From assembly GCF_019320115.1 (NCBI RefSeq), contig NC_089585.1, positions 145,854,309 through 145,918,308 on the forward strand: a DNA stretch of 64,000 bases, in the 5' to 3' direction. This DNA is from Miscanthus floridulus (Eukaryota; Streptophyta; Magnoliopsida; Poales; Poaceae). Of the stretch, positions 43,894 to 56,164 are shown piece after piece. The translations under genes and the position numbers were made by a program. The notes below the pieces were generated by a model that was not told the DNA's origin, made no database searches, and saw nothing but the letters and a program-made list of their open reading frames with translations. Within the stretch, counting starts at the first letter, position 1. The number at the start of each line of letters is the position of its first letter.

Positions 43894-45284
43894 TCGCGGC
43901 TCTCGCTATCGCTAGCTCCCGGATTCTGGAACTTGTTCACAGTACAGCCTTCAGTTTTTTTCTTCCCTCGCCGCTCTTGATTCTTCTTGAACGGAGTACT
44001 ACGTAAACAAAAAGGGTGGGCGCGTGTCGCGTCGGCATCTCGCCGTCTCTCGTGGCTTCCGTGGGCTGGGCGGCCTCTGGCCCCCAGCGCGCGCTTCAAA
44101 TGAGCGGCCTGGGCGGCGTCCGCGACCGAGGCGTTCCTAAAGTTTTTGGCACCCGATTTGCAGCGCCCGTTCGCTGTAAATTCGTCTCGTTGTAAAGGTT
44201 TGACGAACGCTGCTGGACCATGAAACGTGCTAATGACTGCTCGAGTGGGACACAAAAGGATAAAAAGCGATAAAAGGTTCTATGCAAGTTACGGGTCTTG
44301 TCGACCAGTTGCACTTAGCTCGCCAGAGTCCAGATGCAGCAGCAAATGCGTGGGATTTGCGGGTCACTCTGTAATTTCTGGAAGCATCAGACTATTCTTC
44401 TTCAGCCTTTTTTATTGGAAATGGGTGGCCTTGTTAGGTTGCGTGAATCAAATGATTCATACTGAAACTTGGCCGTTGGCACCATGGAAGGTCAGAAATT
44501 GCTAGCCATCCAAGGAACCATTTATGAAAGAGCACTTCGCTCGAACTTTACTGTATCTTTCTACTCCGATCCTTATCTGGGAAAAATGCATCGGGTTTTT
44601 ACCTTCGACAGTTCTTTCACGTTTTTTTCCTGCTTGAGGCTGGGAAGTGTGAGAATGGTCTGGTGCAGCGTAACTAGTTCCTTGGTGAAGTACTGACGGC
44701 AACAGCTACACTAGTGCCAATGCAAGAGAGAACGATGTGTTTTTGTTTTTGTCCCGTTTGCTTCGCTGAAAAAACAAACCAAAACACAGTTCCGGCTGAA
44801 AAAACAATAATAAGAGAAGCGAACATGGTTTTGGTTTTGTTTTTTTTTCGTAAAAAAGAGAGAACGATGTGTCTATAAATAAAAAACACACACGGAGAGA
44901 GAACGACGTGGTGCCTAGAGGTACATGACAGACTGATCGATCACAGCCACACACCCAGTTTGTTGCTATATATAGGGTAATAGACGCAGAAAAGGAGGAA
45001 CGCAACAACTTTTTTTTCTGAAATACTTAGAATATATGTATATTAAAACCATAGAGAGCACAGAATATCAATACCATGAACAACCCACAAAATTAAATCT
45101 ATATACGTGTTTGCGGGCTAACCCATTTGTATCCAACCTACAAGGGAGTGGAAGCTCGGGCATGCGTATCAAGTGCAAACCGTGGAAGGCGCCACGTCGA
45201 TTGCCACTCATCGTCGACTGAAGTTGATGACATCAGGATGGAAGGGTTTGTTTGGTTATGCTTATAGGGTTTGGGCCGCGTTTA
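43894..45284. other. ATL upstream region and intergenic
   Basis: The GC-rich part next to 43894 is likely promoter and 5' UTR; no TATA box is clear. A GTTCGCT-like MITE remnant lies at about 44752-44833 (GCTTCGCTGAAAAAAC to AGAAGCGAAC). GCTATATATAGGG at about 44965 is TATA-like but has no gene after it. Confidence 0.4.
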
Positions 45285-45546
45285 GTTGAGCCCAAACTTG
45301 GCGTCGCCTGAATTCTGTAGGGACTGTAGCGCACTGTAGCATTTCGTTTGTATTTGGTAATAATTGTCCAATCGTTGATTAATTAGGCTCAAAACGTTCG
45401 TCTCGCAAAGTACAATCAAACTGTGCAATTAATTTTTGATTTCGTCAACATTTAGTACTCCATGCATGTACCGTAAGTTTGATGTGACGGGAAATCTTCT
45501 TTTTACATAGTGCCAAGTTTGGATTCTGGGTGAACTAAACATGGCC
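45285..45546. mobile_element. MITE with GGCCGCGTTTAGTT / AACTAAACATGGCC ends
   Basis: Terminal inverted repeats of about 14 bp are present. The interior has ATTAATTAGGCTCAAAAC and TTAGTACTCCATGCATGTA, the same family as the fragment at 9326-9582. Length is 262 bp, with no coding sequence. Confidence 0.8.
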
Positions 45547-46940
45547 TTGATTTGGGCTGTACCAGCATGTATGAATGAATTGTCATTGCCGGTGACAAAA
45601 AGATGTTGAAGAAGATCTCATTGGCGAGTATTATTTTCAATGAATTGGTTGTTGCCTGAAGATGGAGGCCGAAAGCTTGGAAGCAGCATGGGGGCCTTGA
45701 CACTCAGTAACGATGATGCACTCCATGCCAGGACACAAAGAGGCACGAAGACGGGTGGTGGTGGAGGCAATGAAGAAGATCGAGTTGTTCGGCTGATGGT
45801 TTTTACGGCTGATAAGCCGGCTGATGTTGTTTTGTTGTGAGAGAAAAACACAGCACCATGACTGATAAGTTCAAGCGAACAGGGCGGATGGCCAATATTT
45901 GTTTGGGATCCTCTATTGGTTCGCCTACCCACGGGGAGAAGATAAGGACGCGGAAAAAAGAGAAGAATAGGACTATGATTGTTGGGCCATAGCTTACAGG
46001 TAGGATACACCTTTGATAGTAGTTGGTGGTATTAAAAAAATGAGATTATCATGTCCCTTAAATTCTTTCAACCAAATAAAAAACACGTTTCCTATAGCCC
46101 AGATGCCTGAAATCAAGGACCAAGAGAGATCAAGAGAGGAAGAGAAAGAACATGTATAGTGCTGGTTTCCTAGATGGTTAGATTAAGATCTAATGGATAG
46201 TGTTCATTGTCTGAAAAAAACTTAAATTTCAGGCACCTGAGAAATAGCATACCCCAATAAAAAATTGGAATTAACCTATACTCTCAACCAAACACATAAA
46301 TGAGACAATCTTGTTCCCAAAATCAGGGACACGACCATCCTGGCATTTGCATAACCTGATACTGATTCAACAGGCCTCTACTAGTTGAATAACCAAGAGG
46401 TATCCCCGGCTTAATTTTGTCGTCTCACCCAACCCAACCTCAGTCCTCTCACGACCATCCACCCAGGCCACTCCGGCCAGCCCCGGACGGCCGGCCCCCT
46501 GCGGCACGGCTGGGCAACCGGCCGTGCGCTGCCAAGGAAACTGCACACACCACGGAGCTGGCTCTCTCTCTGGGCACTGCAGCTAGATGAAGGTGGTCTC
46601 GTCGACCGAGACACGCAGAGAGACATGCAGTATCTGATAGAATGCCTAGCTAGTGTATGTGTCTTTGCCTATGCATATTTTAACGCCCTCAAACTTGCAC
46701 GTCTGCGGCTACATAACAAAGGGCCGGTTCTGCCAAAAATCTCTCTCCCTCTGATCACGATTCACACGGCCACACGCACACGGGTGGATGGACGTCGCCG
46801 TCCTCATCAATCAGACGAAGCCTTTATTCTCGCACAGTCCAAGCACTGCACGCGGATGCGGCCTGCAGGGATCACCTAGGGCGTTCACTCGGGCACCGTG
46901 CATACACTTCTACCAAGCCCCTCCGGTAGGAAAAAAAAAA
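45547..46940. other. intergenic with one weak MITE
   Basis: A GTTCGCT-family member lies at about 45785-45886 (TTGTTCGGCTGATGG to AAGCGAACAGGGC). The rest shows no gene. Confidence 0.4.
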
Positions 46941-47090
46941 CCACGTGTTCTAAAAAAAATCATCCTACGGCCACACGTTGTGCGGTTCCTCCGATAGCTC
47001 AAACGTGGTGTGACTCGTCAGAATACTCTAAAAATAGGCAACTGAAAACTCCTACTCGTGGCCGTAGGATGGATTTTCTAGGACACATGG
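46941..47090. mobile_element. 150-bp MITE with about 34-bp inverted ends
   Basis: The left end CCACGTGTTCTAAAAAAAAT followed by CATCCTACGGCCAC is mirrored at the right (GTGGCCGTAGGATG, then GATTTTCTAGGACACATGG). The inner 14 bp are perfect. A poly-A run precedes it. The class is unknown. Confidence 0.7.
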
Positions 47091-47619
47091 CTTTCATTAA
47101 GTGAGCCTCACAGAAGCGTTGTAGAGAGGCTGCACCCTATTTTTTTCCCTCCGGCCGGCCGACGAGCTTATTAGGGCATCTTCAACGACAAAAGATCTAA
47201 GAAAACCTCTTCAATTGTATTAACTGTTAACACGTACTTAGCTCATAATATGAATAGTCCCGTGATAATCTCATATGATCTTAGAGTCTATGTATAAGAC
47301 TAGTTTCTCTCTCTCTTTTATGGAAATATAAAATAATATACTTATAGTTTGTTCATAAGTCACAATTAGCCTTGCTCTTAGCATTGCTGAAACTCGACAT
47401 GCTTAAATATGATTAAAAGTACCACCAATAGGAAGAAAGAAAACAGATATAACTTTTTTTGAAACATGGTACAGATGAAGATTATCACAAACAAGCACAC
47501 AAACTGACTTCTAAGAACACATTATCAAATCTGAGACTTTAAGGAGACATATCTTGAATTTGACAAAGTCACCATCGATGTCTTGTCATCGTCGGAGGGA
47601 TCTACCAATAGAAAGATAC
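47091..47619. other. intergenic
   Basis: A possible degraded MITE lies at about 47174-47380 (GGGCATCTTCAACGAC against CCTTGCTCTTAG), too weak to call. No gene. Confidence 0.35.
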
Positions 47620-47753
47620 GCCCCGTTCGGCTTATCCAGAAGCTGCCTTGTTCGGCTTTTTTTAGCCGGAACAGTATTTTTCTCTCACAACAATTCAGCC
47701 AAAACAGTGTTTTCAACCAGTTTCAGCCAAAATTCAGCAAGTCGAACGTGGCC
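47620..47753. mobile_element. small MITE, GTTCGCT family
   Basis: It starts GCCCCGTTCGGCTT and ends AAGTCGAACGTGGCC, with the shared core AGCCGGAACAGTATTTTTCT. It is very close to the copy at 12967-13104. Confidence 0.8.
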
Positions 47754-48473
47754 ATAGTTAGCACAAAATATTAGTAGTCAGATACTCAAACCAAAATAGA
47801 TAGGTCCTACCAACCCAAGCATATGCACTAAAACATGGAGATACACCCCTTCTTGATACTATTGCATTTAAAATATGAGTCATTTTGGTCTTTCATACCA
47901 TACTACACAAAGTGACACTTGAATAATATTATTTGTAACGAATCTATTGTCTTATAGAAAATTTTGTCAATTATTAAAAGATTTTATAGGTCAACTAGTA
48001 TCGGCCAATCTTATGTTGTCCACATAGATATTTATATGGACTTATATTTGTAACCGTCAAAATATATGGGAACTTTAAGCACCCTTCCTAAAGAGCTGAA
48101 AAAGCTAGTGACCTGTTACAACTTTTTTTTTCTTTTTAACAGGCTGAGCTAGCATGTTAACTCGTTAGGTTAATGAGCCAGTTTGGGATCTAAACAAACC
48201 AAGCACTTCATGGTCCAACATTATAAACAAGAGACAATTAGACTTATGTTATGATGTATGCATGTGATTGAAGTATAGAACTAATGTATAGTACACATTA
48301 TACTTATTTTCTTGGCTTGATGTTTGCGAGTTAGTAACTGTTGATTGATATATGCTTTTGGTTATAGTAGTTAACGAATTGGCTTGCAATATAGCTAAAT
48401 GAGCCAAGCTGATCTAGAGCTTTAGCATGTTTCCTTGACGGGCCGGGCAAGGTTTAAACCGCTTTGGTTATAC
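47754..48473. other. AT-rich intergenic
   Basis: No gene, array or element recognised. Confidence 0.35.
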
Positions 48474-48621
48474 TCCCTCCTTTCCAAATTATAAGTCTAG
48501 TCATTCTTGATTTTTACATAGTTTTTATTATGTATTTAGACATAATGTATATCTAGATGTGTAGTAAAGACTATGAACCTAGAAAAGCTAGAACGACTTA
48601 CAATTTGAAATGGAGGGAGTA
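48474..48621. mobile_element. Stowaway-like MITE
   Basis: It starts CTCCCTCCTTTCCAAATTAT and ends CAATTTGAAATGGAGGGAG, flanked by TA on both sides. A near-palindrome of about 148 bp. Confidence 0.82.
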
Positions 48622-49083
48622 GTAGTTAAAAAATATTAGTTTGCCTTAGCCAATAGGAAATTAAACTGTTGTATGCTTTTCAGATAATTTCAATTTTCTT
48701 TTCTCATTTTAGCTTGCACTAGCCACTAGGTTCTTATTATTGGCTCATGAGTTGCATATCTACTACTTCCATTAATTACCTATAAAAGTCATCAAATTGA
48801 AGGGTAGACATGGTGAATCATTTCATGCTCAACCTTTATTCGAGTGAAAAAATATTAAATAATTCGTATCTAGGATGGGACGAAGTGTGTGTATGATTCT
48901 TTTGCACCTACATGGAGATGCAGTGCAGGACTGCAGGCAGTGCTATAAATTTTAATTGTTGAGCAAGCATAGACAATCGGACGTCAGGGCGTCGACGGCG
49001 GAGTTCTGTTTTGCAAAACCAAGAGAAGAAAAAAAGGAAATTGGCAATTTGCAAATGATATCTAGTTAGAAGAACGACATATT
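48622..49083. other. AT-rich intergenic
   Basis: Nothing recognised. Confidence 0.3.
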
Positions 49084-49235
49084 ACTCCCTCTGTCCCAAA
49101 CTCCAAAAAAATAGAATATAAATCTCGGTTTTTGAGTAATCAGACAATTTTAAGTTTAACTAATAACTAAATGTATAAAAAACTATAGCTTAGTCCAAAT
49201 CTAGAATTATAATTTTTTTTAGACAGAGAGAGTGA
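49084..49235. mobile_element. Stowaway-like MITE
   Basis: Its ends are TACTCCCTCTGTCCCAAACT and TTTTTTTTAGACAGAGAGAG, about 150 bp apart and mildly decayed. It lies about 330 bp beyond the bHLH stop codon. Confidence 0.68.
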
Positions 49236-49560
49236 TTAATAAGCAAACAATTCGCAGCAACAGTTTTACCATCTAGCTAGATCATCAGATTCTTGATGGA
49301 TAGGAGAAAACTACAAAACATACATGCGACTACAGTCTATCGTCATCTGCGATCGGCGGAGTAACACAGAAGTACAGAGCCCATATGCAGATGCATCATC
49401 ATATACTCTAACTCTGAGCAAACTAATCGACTGACAGTCAATTGATCGAGTACTAGCTAAACTTTGCTAATTAGACGTACTAGTACGTGTCTAGCAGACA
49501 CGGACACACACGGGATGCTAATTAATGCTACCTTAAGAAACTACCACTACTACTATACTT
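49236..49560 (-). other. 3' flank of the bHLH gene
   Basis: This probably contains the 3' UTR; no clear polyadenylation signal is chosen. Nothing else is seen. Confidence 0.35.
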
Positions 49561-50238
49561 CTAGTAAGAGCCGGGCAGACCAGTCTCCCCGTCGTCGAGG
49601 TCGCACACAGAGTAGCATGCGTCTGCAGGCTCCTCGACGAAGATGCAAGAAGCAGGCAACGGTGGCAGCTCGTGCCCACCACTCAGCTGATGCCTGGGAT
49701 CGAGCCCGTATGGCTGATGAGCAGCAGCAGCAACACCATAGCTCAAAGCTTCCTCCGACGGCACCTGGAGCTGCATCATCTCATCGCATGCGCCGGTACG
49801 GCCATGTGACGCGAGTGTCACCTCGTCGTCACCAGCAGCCACCGCCACCGCGGAGTAGGCGGCGGCGATCTCAGCATGGTACCCTTCCTCGTGCTGCATC
49901 AGCGCGGCCTGGTGCAGGCTGATCTGCGCCTTGAGGAACTTGACGTAGTGGATGGCCTGCTCGAGCATGGACACCGTGTCCATCTTGCTGCCGCCGGGGA
50001 CGAGGCTGCGGAGCACGCGGAAGCGGTCGCTGATGCGGTTCCGCCGCTCGCGCGCCGCCACGCTCTGCGGGTCCGTGGAGAGCTTGGCGCCAGGACGACG
50101 CCGCACGCCGCCGCCGCCGCGCACCCTGCTGTCGCTGAGGGCGCCGGCCACCGCCACCGGGTGGTGGAGGTACGGCTGCGGGTGGATGATGGGGAAGCCG
50201 CGTGGGTCATACATGGTCTGGTAGTGATATGGATCCAT
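49561..50238 (-). CDS. ba1: bHLH transcription factor, BARREN STALK1 / LAX PANICLE1 clade
   Basis: A single-exon 225-residue protein. The bHLH domain is at about 53-105. Its basic part is [17 protein letters not shown] and its helix-loop-helix is [20 protein letters not shown] followed by [11 protein letters not shown]. The Ala at the position usually Glu in E-box-binding bHLHs is typical of group VIIIb (HECATE/LAX1). [14 protein letters not shown] plus [13 protein letters not shown] after the domain points to BA1/LAX1 rather than HECATE. Family knowledge: BA1/LAX1 start axillary meristems, so maize and rice mutants lack branches. The start is the first ATG. Asn67 may differ from a His I associate with this site. 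The gene is intact. Orthology is inferred from sequence feel, not alignment. Confidence 0.82.
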   Translation of the reverse strand: MDPYHYQTMYDPRGFPIIHPQPYLHHPVAVAGALSDSRVRGGGGVRRRPGAKLSTDPQSVAARERRNRISDRFRVLRSLVPGGSKMDTVSMLEQAIHYVKFLKAQISLHQAALMQHEEGYHAEIAAAYSAVAVAAGDDEVTLASHGRTGACDEMMQLQVPSEEALSYGVAAAAHQPYGLDPRHQLSGGHELPPLPASCIFVEEPADACYSVCDLDDGETGLPGSY

Positions 50239-50347
50239 CGCTAGGACGACGCGCGGACGCCTAGGTGCAACTACTACACTGTGCTGTGCTGTTGGCTTTG
50301 CTGGTTTCAGCCCTAGAGCTATGGCTTTGGGAGGAGCCCATGGCGGC

Positions 50348-50355
50348 TATATATA
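50348..50355 (-). promoter_or_regulatory. TATA box of the bHLH gene
   Basis: TATATATA lies 110-117 bases before the ATG at 50238, a good core-promoter position with a 5' UTR of roughly 80 bases. Confidence 0.65.
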
Positions 50356-51099
50356 CTCAGCATATGGCATTGCATGGAAGTGTATAAGCAGTTAAGCACA
50401 TGCAGAGTACAACCTGAAATTGCGTCTTCGCTGTATCAGATTGGTGAAATGCATGGGATATTCCACTCTGCGGGCTCTTCAAAAAGCAGTAAAAATATTA
50501 GGCAAGCACAAAGCTAATAATTGTAAAAATATGTAAAACTGCAAATGGCCATTTCGACAAATAGTAGAAAATGCACAGCCATTGGAACAAAGAGATCAAA
50601 TACTAACACAGTAAGATGCGATAAATAAAATTTTCAATAAGGCCAGACGATCATATCTTAATTACTAATTACGGTGATCACTCTTGTTATAATAGCTTAG
50701 CTTAAAAGGAGATTAAATAGTGGCCACCAAAAAGTCGTCAATTATCATTTCGAAAGTTCAAAAAAAGCATGCATTAGAAGAAAGAATCAAGGAACGAACT
50801 GATTTTGATATGAAATAAAAGGACGGAGATTACTCCAACCAAGAAAGAAATTGGATTCTTTGGGTATCGCTTGGGCCGACTTCATCAATATGGCCATCTC
50901 TCTAATAAATAAAGGAGTTAATAATCTTTTGAAAACTCCTAACCACGGAGCTATTTATTCAAAGAAAGAAATGTGCTAGCTAATTACCGCGATGTGCCAG
51001 AAAAATCAAGCGCTCGTCCTCTCGTCCAATTGAAAATGAACGGTCCAAGAGTTGTGTCTTCTTCATTCTTTCCACTGATTCTTTTTTGCTACCAAACTA

Positions 51100-51143
<44 letters not shown>

Positions 51144-51300
51144 TTGTTGCACACGGTCGTCCTCCAACGCCCAGCCTGTACACCAGGCTCTGGTGGTTTT
51201 TTTTCTGAAGCCACCACTGCTAACCCGGCCAAGCAGATCACTTGTTTTTGAGCTCCCTCCGCCGCCTAGGCTCCAGGCAAATTATGGCCGGTGACATCCC
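50356..51300 (-). promoter_or_regulatory. upstream region of the bHLH gene with CT microsatellite
   Basis: An AT-rich upstream region ends at the Copia 2 insertion, about 0.95 kb from the TATA box. A pure TC repeat of 20 units lies at 51102-51141. No other gene. The close retrotransposon could cut off or alter distal control (inference). Confidence 0.5.
51102..51141. repeat. (TC)20 microsatellite
   Basis: An uninterrupted TC dinucleotide run of 40 bases, likely length-variable between individuals. Confidence 0.92.
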
Positions 51301-51789
51301 TGTTGTTTTTCTGTGGATCGACTAGGGTAGATCTAGGCGGTTTACTGTTGAACATGATGAACTAGAACAAGCAGAGAGTGGGAGATAGAGTAGAGGTGCT
51401 GGTGTTGAACCTGAGCCTTCGGCCGAAGTCGCGGCTGAGCTGGCCATCGCTGGTTCGTTGATGGAGGCAGCACACGGGCAGCGACGGGTGGAGTAGAGGT
51501 TGCACGGACGTCGATGCAGTGCAGACGGATGGCGTAGCAGTGACGACGGCGAGAGTCAGCGGAGCTTCCCGTCGCTGGCTGCGCGCCCTCTTAGATCGGT
51601 CTAGGGTTTGTCGGTGGGGTTTGCGGCTCACGGCGAACCTCGTGCTTTGAACCGCCGGCCCCCCACCTCTTTATATAGCGTAGTGCGACGGGGGCCCACC
51701 AACCATGTAGGGTTGGGCGCCCCCGATCAGGGCACGTGACCAAGGCCCAATAGGCCGTTGGGCTTATTGGTTGGGAGATCAATCTAACA
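51301..51789 (-). repeat. left LTR (3' LTR) of Copia 2
   Basis: 489 bp. On the minus strand it starts TGTTAGATTGATCTCCC and ends AACAACA. A minus-strand TATATAAA lies at 51670-51677. Confidence 0.93.
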
Positions 51790-51987
51790 TTCTCCCCCTT
51801 GATCTCACTATTACTTTTATCTTTAAACTTTAAACTTCAATCCTTTTATCCTTACTCATTTCTTCACAGATGATGCATAGAGCATGTCTCATCGTCACGG
51901 TCAATCGCCGATAGATTTAACAGCTACAATGCACGTCTCTGATCTGAAATAGTTACTTTAACTTTTGGGCCCTTTATAGTCCAGGAA

Positions 51988-54900
51988 TCATAGGCTTTCC
52001 CTTAAACCCATACCGGCTACATGTTCTCTGAACACGTTGGGTGGTAAGCCTTTTGTAAGCGGATCCGCGAGCATCTTTTCGGTACTTATATGCTCAAGAC
52101 TTATCATTTGATCCCGGACTTTATCCTTCACAACATAATACTTTATGTCAATGTGTTTGGCAGCACCACTTGACCTATTTATGTGAGCATACTATACTGC
52201 TGGATTATTATCGCAGTATAACTTCAGTGGTCTATTGATGTCGTCAACCACCTTTAAACCGGGTATGAACTTCTTTAGCCAGTTCACCTGCCCCGTTGCC
52301 TCATAACACGCTACAAACTCGGCATACATTGTGGACGATGTAGTGACGGTTTGCTTTGAGCTTTTCCATGAAATAGCTCCCCCTGCGAGAGTGAACACAT
52401 ATCCAGACGTGGATTTTCTATTATCTCCCGCATAATCAGAATCTGAATATCCCACTATATGGAGTGAATCAGATCTTCTATACGTCATCATGAGGCTTTT
52501 CGTTCCTTGCAAATAACGCAAGACTTTCTTTACCAATTTCCAGTGTTCTATTCCAGGATTGCTCTGGAATCTGCCAAGTAACCCGGTAACAAATGCCAAG
52601 TCAGGGCGCGTACACACTTGAGCATATTGCAAGCTTCCGACAGCTGAAGCATATGGAACCACTTTCATTTGATCGATCTCATATTGGTTCCTGGGGCATT
52701 GAAAATCCCCATATCTGTCGCCCTTGACTATAGGAGCAGGTGAGGGACTACATTTGTGCATACTGAATTTCTTTAAGACTTTTTCTATGTATGCCTTTTG
52801 TGACAGTCCTAATACCCCTTTACTTCTATCTCGGTGATTCTCGATCCCTAGAACGAACGAAGCTTCACCAAGATCTTTCATATCAAATTTTGAGGACAAA
52901 AACTTCTTTGTCTCCAGTAGTAGACTGACATCACTACTAGCAAGTAAGATATCATCCACATACAGGATAAGGAAGATAAACTTTCCATTCTTAAACTTTG
53001 CGTAGACACAATTGTCCTCAACATTATCTTTAAACCCAAAATTCTTTATTGTCTGATCAAACTTCAAGTACCACTGTCTTGAAGCTTGTTTTAATCCATA
53101 AATAGATTTCTTTAGACGGCATCCCAAACGTTCTTTTCCTTCCATGACAAAACCTTTCGGTTGTGCCATGTAAACATTTTCCTCTAAGTCTCCGTTGAGA
53201 AATGTCGTCTTTACATCCATCTGATGTAATTCCAAATCGTAATGTGCCACTAATGCCATTATGATTCTGAAGGAATCCTTACACGAGACTGGAGAAAAAG
53301 TCTCATTGTAATCAATCCCTTCTCTTTGTGTAAAGCCTTTTGCCACAAGTTGGGCTTTATATCTTTCTATATTCCCTTGAGGGTCAAGTTTTGTTTTGTA
53401 GACCCATTTACAGCCTACTGTTTTGGCTCCTTTAGGAATTATCTCCAAATCCCAAACTTTATTTGCATTCATCGATCTCATCTCATCTTCCATGGCCTCA
53501 AGCCACTTTGATGAATGATCACTTTTCATGGCTTCTTCAAATGAGGTGGGATCATCCTCCATTTGAAATTCTTCAGTGCTGTACACCTCATAATCAGCAG
53601 GAATAGCTGATTTTCTAACACTTTGAGACCTTCTAGGAGCCTCTTCAATTGGCACATTTTCTGTTTGAGGCTGTTGTTGCTCCCCCTCATGTGTGGCAAT
53701 AGGTTCTATAGGATCCTGAGGCACAGGGTCCTCATCATCATTCATTATTGCCACAGGCGGGATAACAATAGGTGCTGGCACCACAGTGTCTTGTACTGTC
53801 GGTGTAGCAACAGCAGGTAGTGAGAAAAATGGCTCATGAATGATCGGAGTGGGTGCATACACCCACTTCTCTTCAAGGTCAATTTCTCGAGCTACCATGC
53901 TCTCCCTAATCATTTCATCTTCTAGGAAGACAGCGTGTCTCGTTTCCACAAACTTTGTATGTCTGTTAGGACAGTAGAAACGAAAACCTTTTGACTTTTC
54001 TGGGTAGCCAATGAAATGGCAACTCACTGTTTTGGGATCTAGCTTCCCAATATTTGGGTTAAAAACTTTAGCCTCAGTAGGGCTCCCCCACACACGCAAA
54101 TGGTTAAGTGAGGGTACTCTTCCTGTCCACAACTCATACGGTGTTTTGGGCACCGACTTACTTGGTACTCTATTGAGAATATGAATGGCGGTTTTTAACG
54201 CCTCCATCCACAGACTCATGGGTAAAGTGGAGTAACTTATCATACTACGCACCAAAATCCATCAGGGTACGGTTACGCCTTTCAGCTACTCCATTCTGCT
54301 GAGGTTCGCCCGATGTTGAATACTGGGCGACTATACCATTCTCCTGTAAGAACCTTGCAAAAGGTCCAGGAACTTGTCCATATGGGGTATGCCGACCGTA
54401 GTACTCTCCCCCACGGTCAGACCTGACTATCTTAATCTTTAAATCATGCTAATTTTCAACTTCTGCTTTAAATATTTTGAATTTATCCAACGCTTCTGTT
54501 CTTTCTTTAATTGGATAAATGTAGCCAAACCGAGAGTAATCGTCTGTGAATGTTATGAATGAATCATAACCATCCACACTTTTCATAGGAAAAGGACCAC
54601 ATATGTCTGTGTGAATAATCTGTAAAATTCCTGCGCTTCGTTTGGCATCTTTCTTAATTTTCTTTACATACTTTCCTTTTATGCAATCTCTACATTGTTC
54701 TAAATCTAAGAGCTCTAATGGAGGAAGAATATTATTCTTAATTAGTCTTTCTATTCTCTCCCTCGAAATATGGCCTAAACGATAGGGCCATAATTTCGAC
54801 AACGCATCGTGAGCTCTCTTTCGTTTTCTGTTTCCATTGTTCGATGAGGATATATTTTCATTCACATCACATACGGAATTCACATTTTCATGAAGTGATA

Positions 54901-56164
54901 ACAAATAAAGCTCGTCTTATCGGAAGGCAAGACCAACACATTTATTATTAAACAATATCTGACATTTGCCATTTCCAAAATGGCAATCATAACTATCATG
55001 GTCCAACTTTGATACACTAATCAGGTTTCTTTGCAAAGAAGGTACATAAAGAACATCTCTAAGAAAAAGTATGAAGCCATCTGGAAGCTCTAGAGGAAGA
55101 TCTCCAACGGTCTCAACATCTGCTTGTACTCCATTTGTGACTTTAATGAAACTTTCGCTTCTTCACAAAGTTCTCATCGAACGGAATCCCTGTAATGAAT
55201 TAGCAACATGAATAGTTGCACCTGAATCAATCCACCAAGTAAAATTTGAAAACTTTACATACAAGGATTCATTTACGAACGTAATAATGTTCTCACCTTT
55301 ATTTTTCATTATCATCTTTAGGAAATCAGGACAATTCTTCTTATAATGTCCTGTCTTCTTACAGTGGAGACACTGATCTTTAGCCACTGGGAATTGGTTC
55401 TTCTGAGACTGTTGCATAGGACCCTTTCCAGATGACTTGGAGGAAGAACTGTTATTATAGTTCTTTTTCTTATCTTTTAGGTAGTTGATAGAACCACCTT
55501 GTGAAACTTTTATTCTTTCCTCCTCCTGCACACACATGGCTATGAGCTTTTCTAAATCCCATTTTTCTGGCTGTATGTTGTAATTAACAACAAATGTGTC
55601 AAATTCTTTGGGCAAAGAAGCAAAAATCAAATGAATAAGAAACTCATCCTTGAGTGCCAAATCCATTGGTTTGAGCTTAGATGCCAGATTGCTCATTCTC
55701 AGTTTGTGCTCTCTAATGCCACTGCCGCCACCAGAGTACCTTTCTGTAACCAGCTACTTGATCAGCTGGGTTGCATATGTCTTTGAAGAGCCAGTGAACT
55801 GACTCTTTATTCTATCTAGGTACTCTGTGACCGTGTCACAGTCTAGAATTGAGCCCACAATAGCAGGCTCAATCGTGTTCTTTATCACTGCCAAACACTT
55901 CTTGTTGGCAGTGACCCATTTCCTATGCTCAAGGTCATAGGACATTTTTACGGGAGCAAAATCCCGCTCTCTGTTCTGCCATGCAGCATCAGTCTCCCTC
56001 ACCGGTGCCACAGGCTCTCTAGGACACGGTGTGGTGACAACCCAGTCCACCTCAGCGAGGATAAAAGCCAGGTCTATCTTTTTCTTCCACTCAATATAAT
56101 TATCACCTTTTAGAGTGGGGATCTCTTTGATACAACTCATCAAGTTGTATCCTCCTGAAAACAC
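51988..56164 (-). pseudogene. Copia 2 gag-pol polyprotein (broken)
   Basis: gag begins at ATG 56164 (IPTLKGDNYIEWKKKID). Its zinc knuckle [14 protein letters not shown] is intact (about 55365-55324), and the protease site [11 protein letters not shown] follows. Integrase: the HTDICGPF, VRSDRGGEYYG and NGVAERRNRTL acidic residues are all present. RT-RNase H is open over 687 codons (52192-54255), with [10 protein letters not shown] and a YSDSDYAGD site. The C-terminus ends at 51988. Breaks: TAG/TAA stops near 55752, 54920, 54450 and 52190, each at a place where Gln is expected, and a one-base shift in a short A/T run near 54258. Confidence 0.92.

Noticed and set aside
44960..44980. TATA box with a following gene
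   Set aside because: GCTATATATAGGG is TATA-like, but no supported coding sequence or transcript feature follows.
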